Assembly (NCBI GenBank): GCA_036496585.1 | Contig: DASXLB010000028.1 | Span: 1-64,000, forward strand | Reading direction: 5' to 3' | DNA from: Vicinamibacterales bacterium | GTDB taxonomy: Bacteria > Acidobacteriota > Vicinamibacteria > Vicinamibacterales > 2-12-FULL-66-21 | DNA: 64,000 nucleotides | Part shown: one piece after another, positions 42,340 to 51,298 of the stretch | Layout of the letters: each line of letters begins with the position of its first letter | Numbering within the stretch: the stretch's first letter is position 1 | Program-made: the position numbers and the translations under genes | The notes under the pieces: generated by a model | The model's database searches: none | The model's input: only the letters and a program-made list of their open reading frames with translations | Told to the model about the DNA's origin: nothing

Positions 42340-43704
42340 ATGGCTGACACCGTCGCTTCCGCACCTCCCCAACGTACGCTTCCTCACAATCTCGAGGCCG
42401 AGAAGTCGGTACTCGGGGCGATCCTGATCCACAACGACGCGTTCAATCATGCCGCCGAGCTGATCGATTCGCGCGATTTCTTCCGCGACGCGCACCGGCG
42501 GATCTTCGACAAGATGGTCGCGCTCAGCGAGCGCAACGACGCGATCGATCTGGTCACACTGAAAGACGAGCTGCAGCGGTCCGGCGAGCTCGACGAGGTC
42601 GGCGGCCCGGCCTACATCGCGTCGCTCGCCGACGGGGTGCCGCGCAGCGCCAACGTCGAGCACTACGCGCGCATCGTCAAGGAGAAGGCGACGCTGCGGC
42701 GAGTCATCCATGCCGCCAAGCGCATCGAGGCCGACGCCTACCAGGCGGAAGAGGACGCCGATATCATTCTCGACGGTGCCGAAAAGGCGATTTTCGAGAT
42801 CGCCGAGGACAAGATCCGCGAGGGCTTCGTGCCGCTGCGCGATCTGGTGCACAGCAGCTTCGCCACGATCGAGAAGCTGCAGCAGCACAAGGGGCTGGTC
42901 ACCGGCGTGCCGACCGGGTTCGTGGATCTCGACGAGATGACGTCCGGACTGCAGCCGTCGGACCTGGTGCTGGTCGCGGCCCGCCCGTCGATGGGCAAGA
43001 CCAGCTTCGTCCTCAACATCGCCCAGCACATCGGCACGCAGACCGAGATGACGGTGGGGTTCTTTTCGCTCGAGATGTCGAAAGAACAGTTGTTCATGCG
43101 GATGCTGACGTCGGAGGCGCGCATCGACGCGCACCGCTTCCGCAGCGGCTATCTGAACGAGAAGGATTACGGCCGCCTGTCGCATGCGCTGGGGACGCTC
43201 GCCGAGGCGCGCGTGTTCATCGACGACACCGCGTCGATCGGCGTGCTCGAGATGCGGGCCAAGGCCCGCCGCCTGCAGGCCGAGCACGGCCTGCACCTGT
43301 TGATCATCGATTACATCCAGCTGATGCAGGGACGCGGCCGTTTCGAGAGCCGCCAGGCCGAGCTCGCCTCGATCTCGCGTTCGCTCAAGGGACTGGCCAA
43401 GGAGCTGCGGATCCCGGTCGTCGCGCTGTCGCAGCTTTCGCGCGCGCCGGAGACCCGCTCCGATCACCGGCCGCAGCTGTCGGACCTCCGCGAGTCGGGC
43501 GCGCTCGAGCAGGACGCCGATCTGGTGATGTTCATCTTCCGCGAGGAGCAGTACCGGACCGACGACGGCCATGTGAACCCCGAGGCGGAGGGGACCGCGG
43601 AGATCATCATCGGCAAGCAGCGCAACGGCCCGGTCGGCACCGCGAAGCTCGCGTTCATCAAGGAGCACACGCGCTTCGAGAACCTCGCGCCGGGGGCGGC
43701 GTGA
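42340..43704 (+). CDS. dnaB: Replicative DNA helicase
   Basis: Hexameric 5'-3' helicase of the replication fork. The N-terminal primase-interacting domain begins PHNLEAEKSVLGAILIHNDA. The RecA-like C-terminal domain has Walker A ARPSMGKTSF, LFSLEMSKEQLFMRML-type motif II (seen as FFSLEMSKEQL), Walker B LLIIDYIQLM and LSQLSRAPETRSD. At 454 residues it is intein-free and of standard length. It lies downstream of rpsF-rpsR-rplI as in many bacteria. Confidence 0.97.
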   Translation: MADTVASAPPQRTLPHNLEAEKSVLGAILIHNDAFNHAAELIDSRDFFRDAHRRIFDKMVALSERNDAIDLVTLKDELQRSGELDEVGGPAYIASLADGVPRSANVEHYARIVKEKATLRRVIHAAKRIEADAYQAEEDADIILDGAEKAIFEIAEDKIREGFVPLRDLVHSSFATIEKLQQHKGLVTGVPTGFVDLDEMTSGLQPSDLVLVAARPSMGKTSFVLNIAQHIGTQTEMTVGFFSLEMSKEQLFMRMLTSEARIDAHRFRSGYLNEKDYGRLSHALGTLAEARVFIDDTASIGVLEMRAKARRLQAEHGLHLLIIDYIQLMQGRGRFESRQAELASISRSLKGLAKELRIPVVALSQLSRAPETRSDHRPQLSDLRESGALEQDADLVMFIFREEQYRTDDGHVNPEAEGTAEIIIGKQRNGPVGTAKLAFIKEHTRFENLAPGAA

Positions 43705-43777
43705 CGCGGGGCCAGGGTCGCCGATTGCGGGTGATGCGGCGCGGGTCGCGGGCTGCGAGAGGCTAGCGGCTCTCGGC

Positions 43778-44986
43778 ATGATCCGCCAGACGGTCGCGCA
43801 CGTCGATCTCGCCGCGGTCGCGTCCAACCTTCGCTCGATCTCGCAGTTCCTGTCCGCGACCTCAGAGGCGCCCTCCGCGCCCAGCGCCCCGCGTCCCGCG
43901 CCGCGCGTCATCGCGGTCGTCAAGGCCAACGCCTACGGCCATGGCGCGCGCGAGGTGGGCCTCGCGCTCGAGCGCGCCGGCGCCGCCATGCTCGCCTGCG
44001 CCGACATCGAGGAGGGCATCGTCCTGCGCCGCGCCGGGGTCAGCATCCCCATCCTCGTCTTCGGCGCGCTCGGCATCAGCGATCTCGACGGCGTCTTCGA
44101 ATTCGACCTGACCCCGACCATCTCGACGCCTACCGCCGCCCAACACCTCGAGACCGCCGCCGCTCGCTGGACGCGGGGTCAGACCGGGGTCAGACCGGGG
44201 TCAGACGGGGGTCAGACCACCAAACGGCGCGAGCGCCTGGGCTGCCACCTGAAAATCGACACCGGTATGAACCGGTTGGGCTTCCGCCACGACAACCTCG
44301 GGCAGACGCTACCCGCGATCGCACGCAGCGAACACCTGGCCATCGACGGCGTCTACACGCATTTTGCGACGGCCGACCTGCCCGAGCATCCGGCCTTCGG
44401 CGAACAGCGCGATCGCTTCGAGCAGGCGCTTGCCGCACTGCCGGCGCTCGGTATCACCCCACGTTTCCGACACGCGGCCAACAGCGCCGCCCTCTTGCGC
44501 GACGAGCGCGTCTGGTTTGACTTCGTCCGCCCTGGCCTTCTCCTCTACGGAATCGTGCCGCCGCCGCTCGCCACGATGATCGCGCTGCGACCAGCCCTGT
44601 CACTGCGCAGCCGTATCGTGCATGTGAAGGGAACCCGTCGAGGCGAGGGCGTCGGGTACGGCTTGCACGACGTGAGCGAGGGGTCGCGAACGATCGCGAT
44701 CGTGCCGGCCGGCTACGCCGACGGCCTCGACCGTCGCATGGCCGGGCACACGTTCATGCTGGTGCGCGGAAAACGCGTACCCGTCATCGGCAGCGTGTGC
44801 ATGGACATGACGACGATCGACGTGACGGGACTGGATGTATCGCCAGGGGACGAGGTGGTCATAGTCGGGCAGCAGGGAAACGACGACATCGGCATCCGCG
44901 AGATTGCCGCCTCGATCGGCACGATCCCCTATGAGCTCTTGTGCCGCGTGGGCACGCGAATTGAACGACAGTACGACGCCCGATGA
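43778..44986 (+). CDS. alr: Alanine racemase with an in-frame repeat insertion
   Basis: PLP enzyme that makes D-alanine for peptidoglycan. The PLP lysine is in VVKANAYGHGAREV, HLKIDTGMNRLGF follows, and the second catalytic base region is GVGYGLHDVSEG with VPAGYADGLDRR. GSVCMDMTTIDVTG and the IERQY end are normal. Residues about 133-147 (RGQTGVRPGSDGGQTT) are coded by four GGGGTCAGACC repeats, a stretch absent from typical enzymes. It lies just before HLKIDTGM, likely in a surface loop, so activity may be kept. At 402 residues the protein is slightly long. Confidence 0.94.
   Translation: MIRQTVAHVDLAAVASNLRSISQFLSATSEAPSAPSAPRPAPRVIAVVKANAYGHGAREVGLALERAGAAMLACADIEEGIVLRRAGVSIPILVFGALGISDLDGVFEFDLTPTISTPTAAQHLETAAARWTRGQTGVRPGSDGGQTTKRRERLGCHLKIDTGMNRLGFRHDNLGQTLPAIARSEHLAIDGVYTHFATADLPEHPAFGEQRDRFEQALAALPALGITPRFRHAANSAALLRDERVWFDFVRPGLLLYGIVPPPLATMIALRPALSLRSRIVHVKGTRRGEGVGYGLHDVSEGSRTIAIVPAGYADGLDRRMAGHTFMLVRGKRVPVIGSVCMDMTTIDVTGLDVSPGDEVVIVGQQGNDDIGIREIAASIGTIPYELLCRVGTRIERQYDAR
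44175..44218. repeat. Four tandem 11-bp GGGGTCAGACC repeats inside alr
   Basis: Units at 44175-44185, 44186-44196, 44197-44207 (last base C to G) and 44208-44218, followed by ACC exactly as in the three-copy array at 8029-8061. The 44-bp array is not a multiple of three, yet the alr frame is open through it, so flanking bases must have adjusted the frame. Confidence 0.92.
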
Positions 44987-45026
44987 CCGTCCATCGTCCA
45001 TCGCTCGTCGCCGCTCAGACACTGCC

Positions 45027-46430
45027 ATGAAGGTAAAGACGGTCTACAGCTGTCAGGAATGCGGCGCGCAGTCGCAGAAATGGCTCGGGCGCTGCGCCGA
45101 GTGTGGCGCCTGGAACTCGCTGGTCGAGGAGCGCACGGCGCCGGTGGCTGCCGGGGCGGGCGCCGCCGCGGCCAGCGCTGGAGCCAGGTATTCGCTCGCG
45201 GCCACTGCCGGACCGCGGTTGTACGAAGACATCGACACCGTGGTCTCGGCGCGCCTGCCGACGGGGATCGACGAGTTCGATCGTGTTCTGGGCGGCGGCG
45301 TGGTGCCGGGATCGCTCGTGCTCATCGGCGGCGAACCCGGGATCGGCAAGTCGACGCTGCTCCTGCAGGCCGCGGCATTTTTCGCGCAGACGATCGGCAC
45401 CGTGCTCTACAGCTCTGGTGAAGAATCCGAACACCAGATCAAGTCGCGCGGCGAGCGGCTCGGCGCGTTCACCGGCGACCATGCGAAGGCACCGCTGTAT
45501 TTGCTCGCCGAAACCTGTCTCGAGCGAATCCTGGAGGAGATTGCGCGGCTGCGGCCCTCGTTGGTGATCGTCGATTCGATCCAGACGGTGTTCTCGCTCA
45601 AGTTCCAGTCGGCGCCGGGTAGCGTGGGGCAGGTTCGGGAATCCGCGACCCAGCTGCTCTTTGCCGCGAAGGGGCAGAACATCCCGACGTTCCTCGTCGG
45701 CCACGTCACCAAGGACGGCAACCTCGCCGGCCCGAAGGTGCTCGAGCACATCGTCGACACCGTCCTTTATTTCGAAGGGGAGAAGCACCACGCGCACCGG
45801 GTCGTGCGCGCCGTCAAGAACCGTTTCGGCGCAATCAGCGAGATGGGCGTCTTCGAAATGACGGGGCAGGGTCTGAAGGCGGTGCCCAACCCGTCGCAGC
45901 TCTTTCTTTCCGAGCGCCCGGCCAACGCGCCGGGCTCGGCGGTGCTCTGTTGCGTCGAGGGATCGCGGCCGCTGCTCGTGGAAGTGCAGGCCCTCGTCAG
46001 CACGTCGTCGTACGGCAACGCGCGCCGGATGGCGAGCGGCATCGATCAGAACCGGCTCTCGCTCCTGCTGGCCGTGCTCGAGAAGCGGGCCGGGCTGAAC
46101 CTGCTGGGCGAGGACGTGTTCATCAACGTCGCCGGCGGCATGACGGTCGACGAACCCGCCGCCGATCTTGCGGTGGTCGGCGCCGTCGCGTCGAGTCTGC
46201 GCAACCGTCCGATTCGTCCCGGCACGGCGGTGTTCGGCGAGGTCGGGCTGGCGGGCGAGATCCGCGGGACGACGCAGGCGGCGCTGCGCCTGCGCGAGGC
46301 GGCGCAGATGGGATTCACCCGCGTGGTGGTGCCGGAAGGCAACGTCGCGCCAGCCGATGCGCCGGCGGGATGCGACATCGTGTCGGTGAAGCACGTCGGC
46401 GAGGCGCTGGACGAGCTCCTGCTCCTGTAG
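45027..46430 (+). CDS. radA: DNA repair protein RadA (Sms)
   Basis: Branch-migrating helicase acting in recombination. It begins MKVKTVYSCQECGAQSQKWLGRCAECGAW, giving the four-cysteine zinc finger. Walker A GGEPGIGKSTLLLQ, the RadA-specific KNRFG motif (VKNRFGAISEMG) and a Lon-like C-terminal domain (GGMTVDEPAADLAVV) follow. ATG 45027 gives 467 residues; the longer frame upstream is out of family. It follows alr by 40 bp on the same strand. Confidence 0.96.
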   Translation: MKVKTVYSCQECGAQSQKWLGRCAECGAWNSLVEERTAPVAAGAGAAAASAGARYSLAATAGPRLYEDIDTVVSARLPTGIDEFDRVLGGGVVPGSLVLIGGEPGIGKSTLLLQAAAFFAQTIGTVLYSSGEESEHQIKSRGERLGAFTGDHAKAPLYLLAETCLERILEEIARLRPSLVIVDSIQTVFSLKFQSAPGSVGQVRESATQLLFAAKGQNIPTFLVGHVTKDGNLAGPKVLEHIVDTVLYFEGEKHHAHRVVRAVKNRFGAISEMGVFEMTGQGLKAVPNPSQLFLSERPANAPGSAVLCCVEGSRPLLVEVQALVSTSSYGNARRMASGIDQNRLSLLLAVLEKRAGLNLLGEDVFINVAGGMTVDEPAADLAVVGAVASSLRNRPIRPGTAVFGEVGLAGEIRGTTQAALRLREAAQMGFTRVVVPEGNVAPADAPAGCDIVSVKHVGEALDELLLL

Positions 46431-46510
46431 CGTCCGCCTCACGCACTCCTGGCGCACGGCGTGAGCCTGCCGGCGCCCAGCCTGCGCCTTATCGTCCGGG
46501 AGGCGGAGTG

Positions 46511-47215
46511 ATGACTCACAGAAAGCTGATCGGTCTCGTCGTCGTTGGATTGGTCCGCGTCACGCTGGTCACGGCCGCGCTGGCCCAGGAGGCGCAGGCG
46601 AGGCCGTCGCTGGCGATCGCCGACGTTGCGATCACGCCCGGCGGGTGGACGCTGCCGCCGCCGCAACTGAGTGCGACGATCGTCGAGCTGATGATGAACG
46701 AGCTCGTTTCGTCGGAGCGCTTTCATCTCTATGACGGCCAGTGGCTGGTGCCCGAGGACGAGGCGGGCGGTCACGCCGACCTGCGTCGGCTCCGCGAGGC
46801 GGCGGCCGCCCGGCACATGGACTACGTGGTCCTCGGGCGTCTGACGGCGTTTTCGAGCGAGCGCAGCAGGAAGGGATTCGGCGGCGTCGTGCCCTTGCCG
46901 TTCATTGGCGGTTTCTCGCGTGATCGGACGCAGCTGAAAGTGTCGCTGGCGTTTCGCATTGTCGACGTCCGGACCGGCGAGATCGTGGCGAGCGCGGCCG
47001 GCGACGGCGTCGGCCAGCGTCATACGACGGCGGGCGGCGGCTTCGGCGTCATCCACGGCCTGCCAATCGGCGCGCTGGCCGGCGCTGCGCAAGCGCACTC
47101 TGCGCGTGACGCGATGCTCGACGAAGCCGTCCGTCAGGCGGTACACGCGGCGGCGCTGGAACTGGCGCTCCGCCCGCTGCCGCCGGCGAGCGCCGGGTCG
47201 GACTTCGATCGTTGA
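46511..47215 (+). CDS. CsgG-like exported protein
   Basis: A 234-residue protein with an N-terminal signal sequence (to about ALAQEAQA) and no lipobox cysteine. The body carries SLAIADVAITPGGW, SATIVELMMNELVSSERFHLYDGQW, MDYVVLGRLTAFSSE and VSLAFRIVDVRTGEIVASAAGDG. This strand pattern is like CsgG/LpoB-type envelope proteins. A gly-rich loop follows (TTAGGGFGV). ATG 46511 is preceded by a GGAGGCGGAG ribosome-binding site. There are no curli genes nearby, so a secretion role should not be assumed. Family assignment moderately confident. Confidence 0.65.
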   Translation: MTHRKLIGLVVVGLVRVTLVTAALAQEAQARPSLAIADVAITPGGWTLPPPQLSATIVELMMNELVSSERFHLYDGQWLVPEDEAGGHADLRRLREAAAARHMDYVVLGRLTAFSSERSRKGFGGVVPLPFIGGFSRDRTQLKVSLAFRIVDVRTGEIVASAAGDGVGQRHTTAGGGFGVIHGLPIGALAGAAQAHSARDAMLDEAVRQAVHAAALELALRPLPPASAGSDFDR

Positions 47216-47262
47216 TCAAAGGGTCACGATCACCATCCGACCCCGATCCGCACCGGCGGGAG

Positions 47263-47766
47263 CTACGGCACGTCGATTGAGAGCGGCACCGCTACGGTGC
47301 CCCAGTGGAGCACCAGCTCGGTGTGGCGACCGTCGACGACCGCGAAGTAGAAGGCGAGCGTCTCCATCGGGGAGGCCGTACGAGGGATCACCTCGACGGT
47401 GAGGAAATCGTCGCGCTGCACCCGCAAGTATTGCGTGTGAAACGTCGGATGGGCGCGATTGAAGATGATCGACCACGTCTCGCGTCCCGGCTTCGCCCAG
47501 ATCGTATACGTACCCTTCGGCAGCTTCTTACCCTCGACGGTGATGTCGCTGGTAATCGTCAACGTCGTGCACTCGTTGGCGCCAGGACACCAGACGCGAT
47601 CGTAGGGTACGAGCGCGCCGAATAGTTCGCGGCCCCGCGCAACCGGCCGGTCGTATTCGATGGTGAAGGTGGTGCCTGCCACTTCCTGCGTCACTGAGCC
47701 GTGCTGGCTCGGTTTGACTGCCGACTGCGCCAGGACCGCGGCGAGCATGGCCGCCATGATGATCAT
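47263..47766 (-). CDS. Secreted DUF2911 protein
   Basis: A 167-residue exported protein. After a short signal (MIIMAAMLAAVLAQSA) it has GSVTQEVAGTTFTIEYDRPVARGRELFG, YDRVWCPGANECTTLTITSDITVEG and LPKGTYTIWAKPGRETWSIIFNR, all matching the DUF2911 family. That family is common in Bacteroidota and Acidobacteriota and of unknown function. It converges on the CsgG-like gene with a 47-bp gap and diverges from the permease gene with 43 bp between starts. Confidence 0.85.
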   Translation of the reverse strand: MIIMAAMLAAVLAQSAVKPSQHGSVTQEVAGTTFTIEYDRPVARGRELFGALVPYDRVWCPGANECTTLTITSDITVEGKKLPKGTYTIWAKPGRETWSIIFNRAHPTFHTQYLRVQRDDFLTVEVIPRTASPMETLAFYFAVVDGRHTELVLHWGTVAVPLSIDVP

Positions 47767-47809
47767 CGTCTGATCTTACCCGTGCCCCGCCTGAGGTATC
47801 CTCCCGCGC

Positions 47810-49363
47810 GTGAACTGGATCGTGCGCGGCGACATTGACGGGTTTTTCGGCCTGGCGGTCGACAACCTCGTGCAACTGCTCCTCATCGACACGCTCTGCC
47901 GCGGCGTGTTGGGGTTCCCGGCGGACCTCGTCTACGGGCGCATCCTTCCGGGCGCGGCCATCTCCGTCTTCGTCGGCAACGTCGCCTATGCCCTCCAGGC
48001 CAGGCAACTGGCGGCGCGGACGGGCCGGACCGACGTGTGCGCGCTGCCGTATGGCATCAACACGGTCTCGCTCTTCGCGCACGTGTTCTTCATCATGCTT
48101 CCGGCGAAGGCGCTCGCCACGGCGGCCGGGGCCGCCGATCCGTCGCGGATCGCCTGGCAGGCGGGCCTCTTTGCCACGCTGAGCGCCGGCCTCATCGAGC
48201 TGGCGGCGGCGCCGATCGCCGAACGCGTCCGCAAGGCTACGCCGCGCGCCGCGCTCCTCTCGACGCTGGCCGGCATCGCGCTCAGCTTCATCTCGCTCGG
48301 TTTCCTCTACCGGACCTTCGCGCGCCCGCTGGTTGGCCTGACGACGCTGGCGGTCGTGATGCTGACGTATTTCGGTCGTGTCCGATTCAAGGGGCACCTT
48401 CCCGGCGGTGTGATCGCCGTCGCACTCGGCACGGCGATCGCCTGGTTTACTGGAATTGCCCCGGTGGGCGCGCGCCCGGTCGCGACCGGGGTCCATCTGC
48501 CCGTGCCGATCGTCGGCGACCTGTTCGCCTCGATTCGCGGCGGCCACTTGTGGCCGTACCTGTCGGTGATCATCGCGATGGGGCTGTTCAACGTCCTCGG
48601 CTCGCTGCAGAACATCGAGTCGGCAGACGCCGCCGGCGATTCGTACAACACGCGCCGCTCGCTCACCATCAACGGCATCGGCAGTGTCGCCGCCGCGCTC
48701 TTCGGCTCGGCGTTCCCGACGACGATCTACATCGGCCATCCAGGGTGGAAGGCGCTCGGCGCGCGCGCCGGATATTCGATCCTGAACGGCGCGTTCGTCA
48801 CTGCGATCTGCCTGACCGGCACGCTGGCCTGGATCGCGTGGGCGATCCCGATCGACGCCGGCATGGCAATCGTGCTGTGGATCGGCATGATGATCGTGAC
48901 TCAGGCGTTCGACGCGGTCCCGCGCCAGCACACCGCCGCCGTCGTCGTCGGGCTGCTGCCGGGGATCGGTGCGTGGGGGGCGCTGCTCGCGAAGAACGGT
49001 CTGCGCGCCGCCGGGCTCGGCGGCCCCGCGGGTCCGTTCACCGCGGCGCTGGTCGGCGAGTTCCAGAAGAACGACGTCTGGATCACCGGCGCTTTCGCGA
49101 TCGAGCAGGGCTTCTTGTTCACCGCGATGCTGCTGTCGGCCGCGGTGGTCGGCGTGATCGAGCGGCAGTGGACAGTGGCGGCGGCCTGGTGTCTCTGCGC
49201 GGCGGCATTGTCGGCGACCGGGCTGATGCACTCGTACACGTGGGAGTTCGCCGACACGGCGCTGCAGCTGAAGCCGGCGTGGCCATTCGTCTGGGGCTAC
49301 TTGGCGATGGCGGCGCTGTTCTTTTCCGCGCACTGGACCACCGAACCTGGCGACGGGGGCTGA
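47810..49363 (+). CDS. NCS2-type nucleobase permease family protein
   Basis: A 517-residue membrane protein with 12 or more hydrophobic segments. The pattern TGRTDVCALPYGINTVSLFAHVFFIMLP and GLFNVLGSLQNIESADAAGD match the branch of the xanthine/uracil/ascorbate permease superfamily close to AzgA. GSAFPTTIYIGHPGWKALGARAGYS is the conserved central loop of that branch. The start is GTG. No purine or pyrimidine enzyme is adjacent, so the transported base is unknown. It ends seven bases before the convergent mtnC stop. Confidence 0.82.
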   Translation: MNWIVRGDIDGFFGLAVDNLVQLLLIDTLCRGVLGFPADLVYGRILPGAAISVFVGNVAYALQARQLAARTGRTDVCALPYGINTVSLFAHVFFIMLPAKALATAAGAADPSRIAWQAGLFATLSAGLIELAAAPIAERVRKATPRAALLSTLAGIALSFISLGFLYRTFARPLVGLTTLAVVMLTYFGRVRFKGHLPGGVIAVALGTAIAWFTGIAPVGARPVATGVHLPVPIVGDLFASIRGGHLWPYLSVIIAMGLFNVLGSLQNIESADAAGDSYNTRRSLTINGIGSVAAALFGSAFPTTIYIGHPGWKALGARAGYSILNGAFVTAICLTGTLAWIAWAIPIDAGMAIVLWIGMMIVTQAFDAVPRQHTAAVVVGLLPGIGAWGALLAKNGLRAAGLGGPAGPFTAALVGEFQKNDVWITGAFAIEQGFLFTAMLLSAAVVGVIERQWTVAAAWCLCAAALSATGLMHSYTWEFADTALQLKPAWPFVWGYLAMAALFFSAHWTTEPGDGG

Positions 49364-49370
49364 ACGCGTC

Positions 49371-50057
49371 TCAGGGACGCAGATCCAGCAGACTGCTGAT
49401 CACCCGGTGACAGCTGTCGGGCTGGGCCGCGTTTCCCGGGCGCACGATCAGCGCGGTCGCCATGCCCGCCTGGCGTGCCGCGTCGAGCTCCGCGGCGACG
49501 TCCGATACGAACAGGATCCCGCCGGGCGGCAGGCACACGTCGGCGGCGATGCGCGTGTAGCTGGCGGCGTTGCGCTTGGCGCCGACGGTCGTGTCGAAGT
49601 GCCACGACAGCAACGGCGTGAGATCACCGGCGGTGGAGCAACGGAACAGCCACTGCTGCGCACGAACGCTGCCGGATGAGTAGATGCCGACCTGAATCGC
49701 CGCGTCGCGCCAGAGCGACAGCGCCGCGGCGACGTCCGGAAAGAGCTCGCCGACGAGCGTGCCATCGCGATAGCCCTCTTCCCAGACGAACCCTTGCAGC
49801 TCCTTCAGCGCGGCCGATTTGCGATCGCGATCCATCAGCCACGCGAGGTACGGCCAGGGCGACCAGTCTGGCAGTTGGCGGCGAGCCTCGGCGTCGTGGT
49901 CGTACTCGGCGCGCAGGCTCGCGAGGATACGGCGGGACTCGGGCGTGTCGGCGTGCTGTGTGAGGTAGAGCGGCAGGTGGGTTCGGGCGTAGGGAAACAG
50001 AATCCCGGCGACGAACGCGATTGGCGTCGTCGTGCCTTCGATGTCGAGCAGGATCAC
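49371..50057 (-). CDS. mtnC: Enolase-phosphatase E1 (methionine salvage)
   Basis: HAD-superfamily enzyme converting diketo-methylthiopentyl-1-phosphate to acireductone. It begins [16 protein letters not shown], with Asp5 and Glu7 of the phosphatase motif. [32 protein letters not shown] and [17 protein letters not shown] are the family patches. GTG 50057 was chosen as it sets this N-terminus and abuts the mtnD stop (TAGTG). The protein is 228 residues long and the last gene of an mtnB-mtnD-mtnC operon. Confidence 0.93.
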   Translation of the reverse strand: MILLDIEGTTTPIAFVAGILFPYARTHLPLYLTQHADTPESRRILASLRAEYDHDAEARRQLPDWSPWPYLAWLMDRDRKSAALKELQGFVWEEGYRDGTLVGELFPDVAAALSLWRDAAIQVGIYSSGSVRAQQWLFRCSTAGDLTPLLSWHFDTTVGAKRNAASYTRIAADVCLPPGGILFVSDVAAELDAARQAGMATALIVRPGNAAQPDSCHRVISSLLDLRP

Positions 50058-50638
50058 TACCGGCGGCCGACGTAGGCGGGGCCGAAGCAGACCGGCTCGA
50101 ACCCCTTGTCGACGCCGCTCTCCGTATAGTGCGGCGTCCAGCCCGACGTGTCCTGGAACAGCCGGATGGCGCGGATCCGTCGCTCGCCGCACAGATCGAA
50201 CCAGTGCTGGGTGCCGCGGGGGACGCGGATCAGATCGCCGCCTTCCACCTCGATCGCAAAGACCGGTCCGTCTGACGGATGGACGTGGAAGAGGCCGCGG
50301 CCCTCGATGATGAAGCGAACTTCGTCTTCATCGTGCCAGTGTTCGCGGCTGAACCTGGCGAGCATCATGTCGAGATTCGGCGTCTCGGCCGTGACGTCGA
50401 TCACGTCGGCGGTGACATAGCCGCCGCGTGCCTTGAGCGCGTCGATCTCCCGCGCGTAGGCGGCGAGGATGGCGTCGGCCGGGGCGTCGGCCGCGATCGC
50501 GTGCTCGGGCGTCCAGCGCTCGTAGTCGATGCCGTGACGGGCGAGAAATGTGGTGACCTCGGCGCAATCCGAGAGGACGGCTTCGCCGTTCTCTCCGTCC
50601 GCATCCGTCCTCCGTCCGCCGATTCTCACGAGTGCCAT
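50057..50638 (-). CDS. mtnD: Acireductone dioxygenase
   Basis: Cupin dioxygenase that oxidises acireductone to the keto acid precursor of methionine (iron form). The metal ligands are visible as HWHDEDE (His100, His102, Glu106) and RGTQHW (His145). At 193 residues it is of standard length. ATG 50638 follows a strong AAGGAGG site and overlaps the mtnB end by 13 bases. It works between mtnC and the final transaminase, which is not in this window. Confidence 0.94.
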   Translation of the reverse strand: MALVRIGGRRTDADGENGEAVLSDCAEVTTFLARHGIDYERWTPEHAIAADAPADAILAAYAREIDALKARGGYVTADVIDVTAETPNLDMMLARFSREHWHDEDEVRFIIEGRGLFHVHPSDGPVFAIEVEGGDLIRVPRGTQHWFDLCGERRIRAIRLFQDTSGWTPHYTESGVDKGFEPVCFGPAYVGRR

Positions 50639-51246
50639 GACGCGGCCTCCTTCGAGCGGGCGACGCTTTCGAGCAGAAACTCCAGGATCTCGACGTGCCT
50701 GGCGGCCTCCGCGATCGTCCCTCCCCAAGTGTACAACCCGTGGCGGCGGAGCAGGAAACCGTGGCAGGCCGACTGCTCGTCGAGGACGCGGGCCACGGCG
50801 GCGCCCAGCCGCGTCATGTCCTGATCGTTGGCGAGAATCGGCAGCCACTCGCGGTGTTCGTGGGTGCCGACGCCGGACAGCCCCTTGAGCATCTCGTAGC
50901 CCTCGATCGGGATGCCGCCGCCCTCCGCGTAGCGATCGGACAGGAGCGTGCTCCAGATCGAGTGGGTATGCAGCACGCAGCCGGCGGCGCGCTTCGCGGC
51001 GATCTCGAGGTGGAGCGGCGTCTCGGCCGACGAGGCGCCGCGGCCAGACACGATCCGGCCGTCCTCGTATTCGACGATGTCGTCCCGCGTCAGCGCTCCC
51101 TTGTGCGAGCCGCTGCGGGTGATCGCCAGGCGCAGCGGATGTCGGCTCACCACCCTGCTGAAGTTGCCGCTGGTGCCGAGCACCCAGCCGCGCGCATCGA
51201 ACCGGCGCCCGATCGCGATGAGTTCGTCGGCAGCCTCCGCGTCCAC
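50626..51246 (-). CDS. mtnB: Methylthioribulose-1-phosphate dehydratase
   Basis: Zinc-dependent class II aldolase-fold dehydratase of methionine salvage. Key patches are GTSGNFSRV (24-32), [11 protein letters not shown], the zinc motif [10 protein letters not shown] (His93, His95) and [16 protein letters not shown]. At 206 residues it is of usual length. It is the first gene of mtnBDC. mtnA and mtnK/mtnP are not in the window, so the upper pathway must be encoded elsewhere. The TonB-type receptor gene lies 52 bp upstream on the same strand. Confidence 0.93.
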   Translation of the reverse strand: MDAEAADELIAIGRRFDARGWVLGTSGNFSRVVSRHPLRLAITRSGSHKGALTRDDIVEYEDGRIVSGRGASSAETPLHLEIAAKRAAGCVLHTHSIWSTLLSDRYAEGGGIPIEGYEMLKGLSGVGTHEHREWLPILANDQDMTRLGAAVARVLDEQSACHGFLLRRHGLYTWGGTIAEAARHVEILEFLLESVARSKEAASWHS

Positions 51247-51267
51247 GCCGGGAATTCTACGTCAGGC

Positions 51268-51287
51268 GCCGGCCTCCGGTGGCCGGC
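51268..51287 (-). promoter_or_regulatory. GC hairpin between the receptor gene and mtnB
   Basis: GCCGGCC (51268-51274) and GGCCGGC (51281-51287) form a 7-bp stem with a 6-nt loop in the 52-bp gap between the receptor stop and the mtnB start. No T-run follows on the minus strand. It could weaken read-through or separate mRNA segments. No SAM riboswitch can be recognised here. Confidence 0.3.
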
Positions 51288-51298
51288 GGGCCGGCCGC

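Noticed and set aside
51247..51298. SAM riboswitch before mtnB
   Set aside because: The gap is only 52 bp, too short for a known SAM aptamer plus expression platform, and shows just one GC hairpin.
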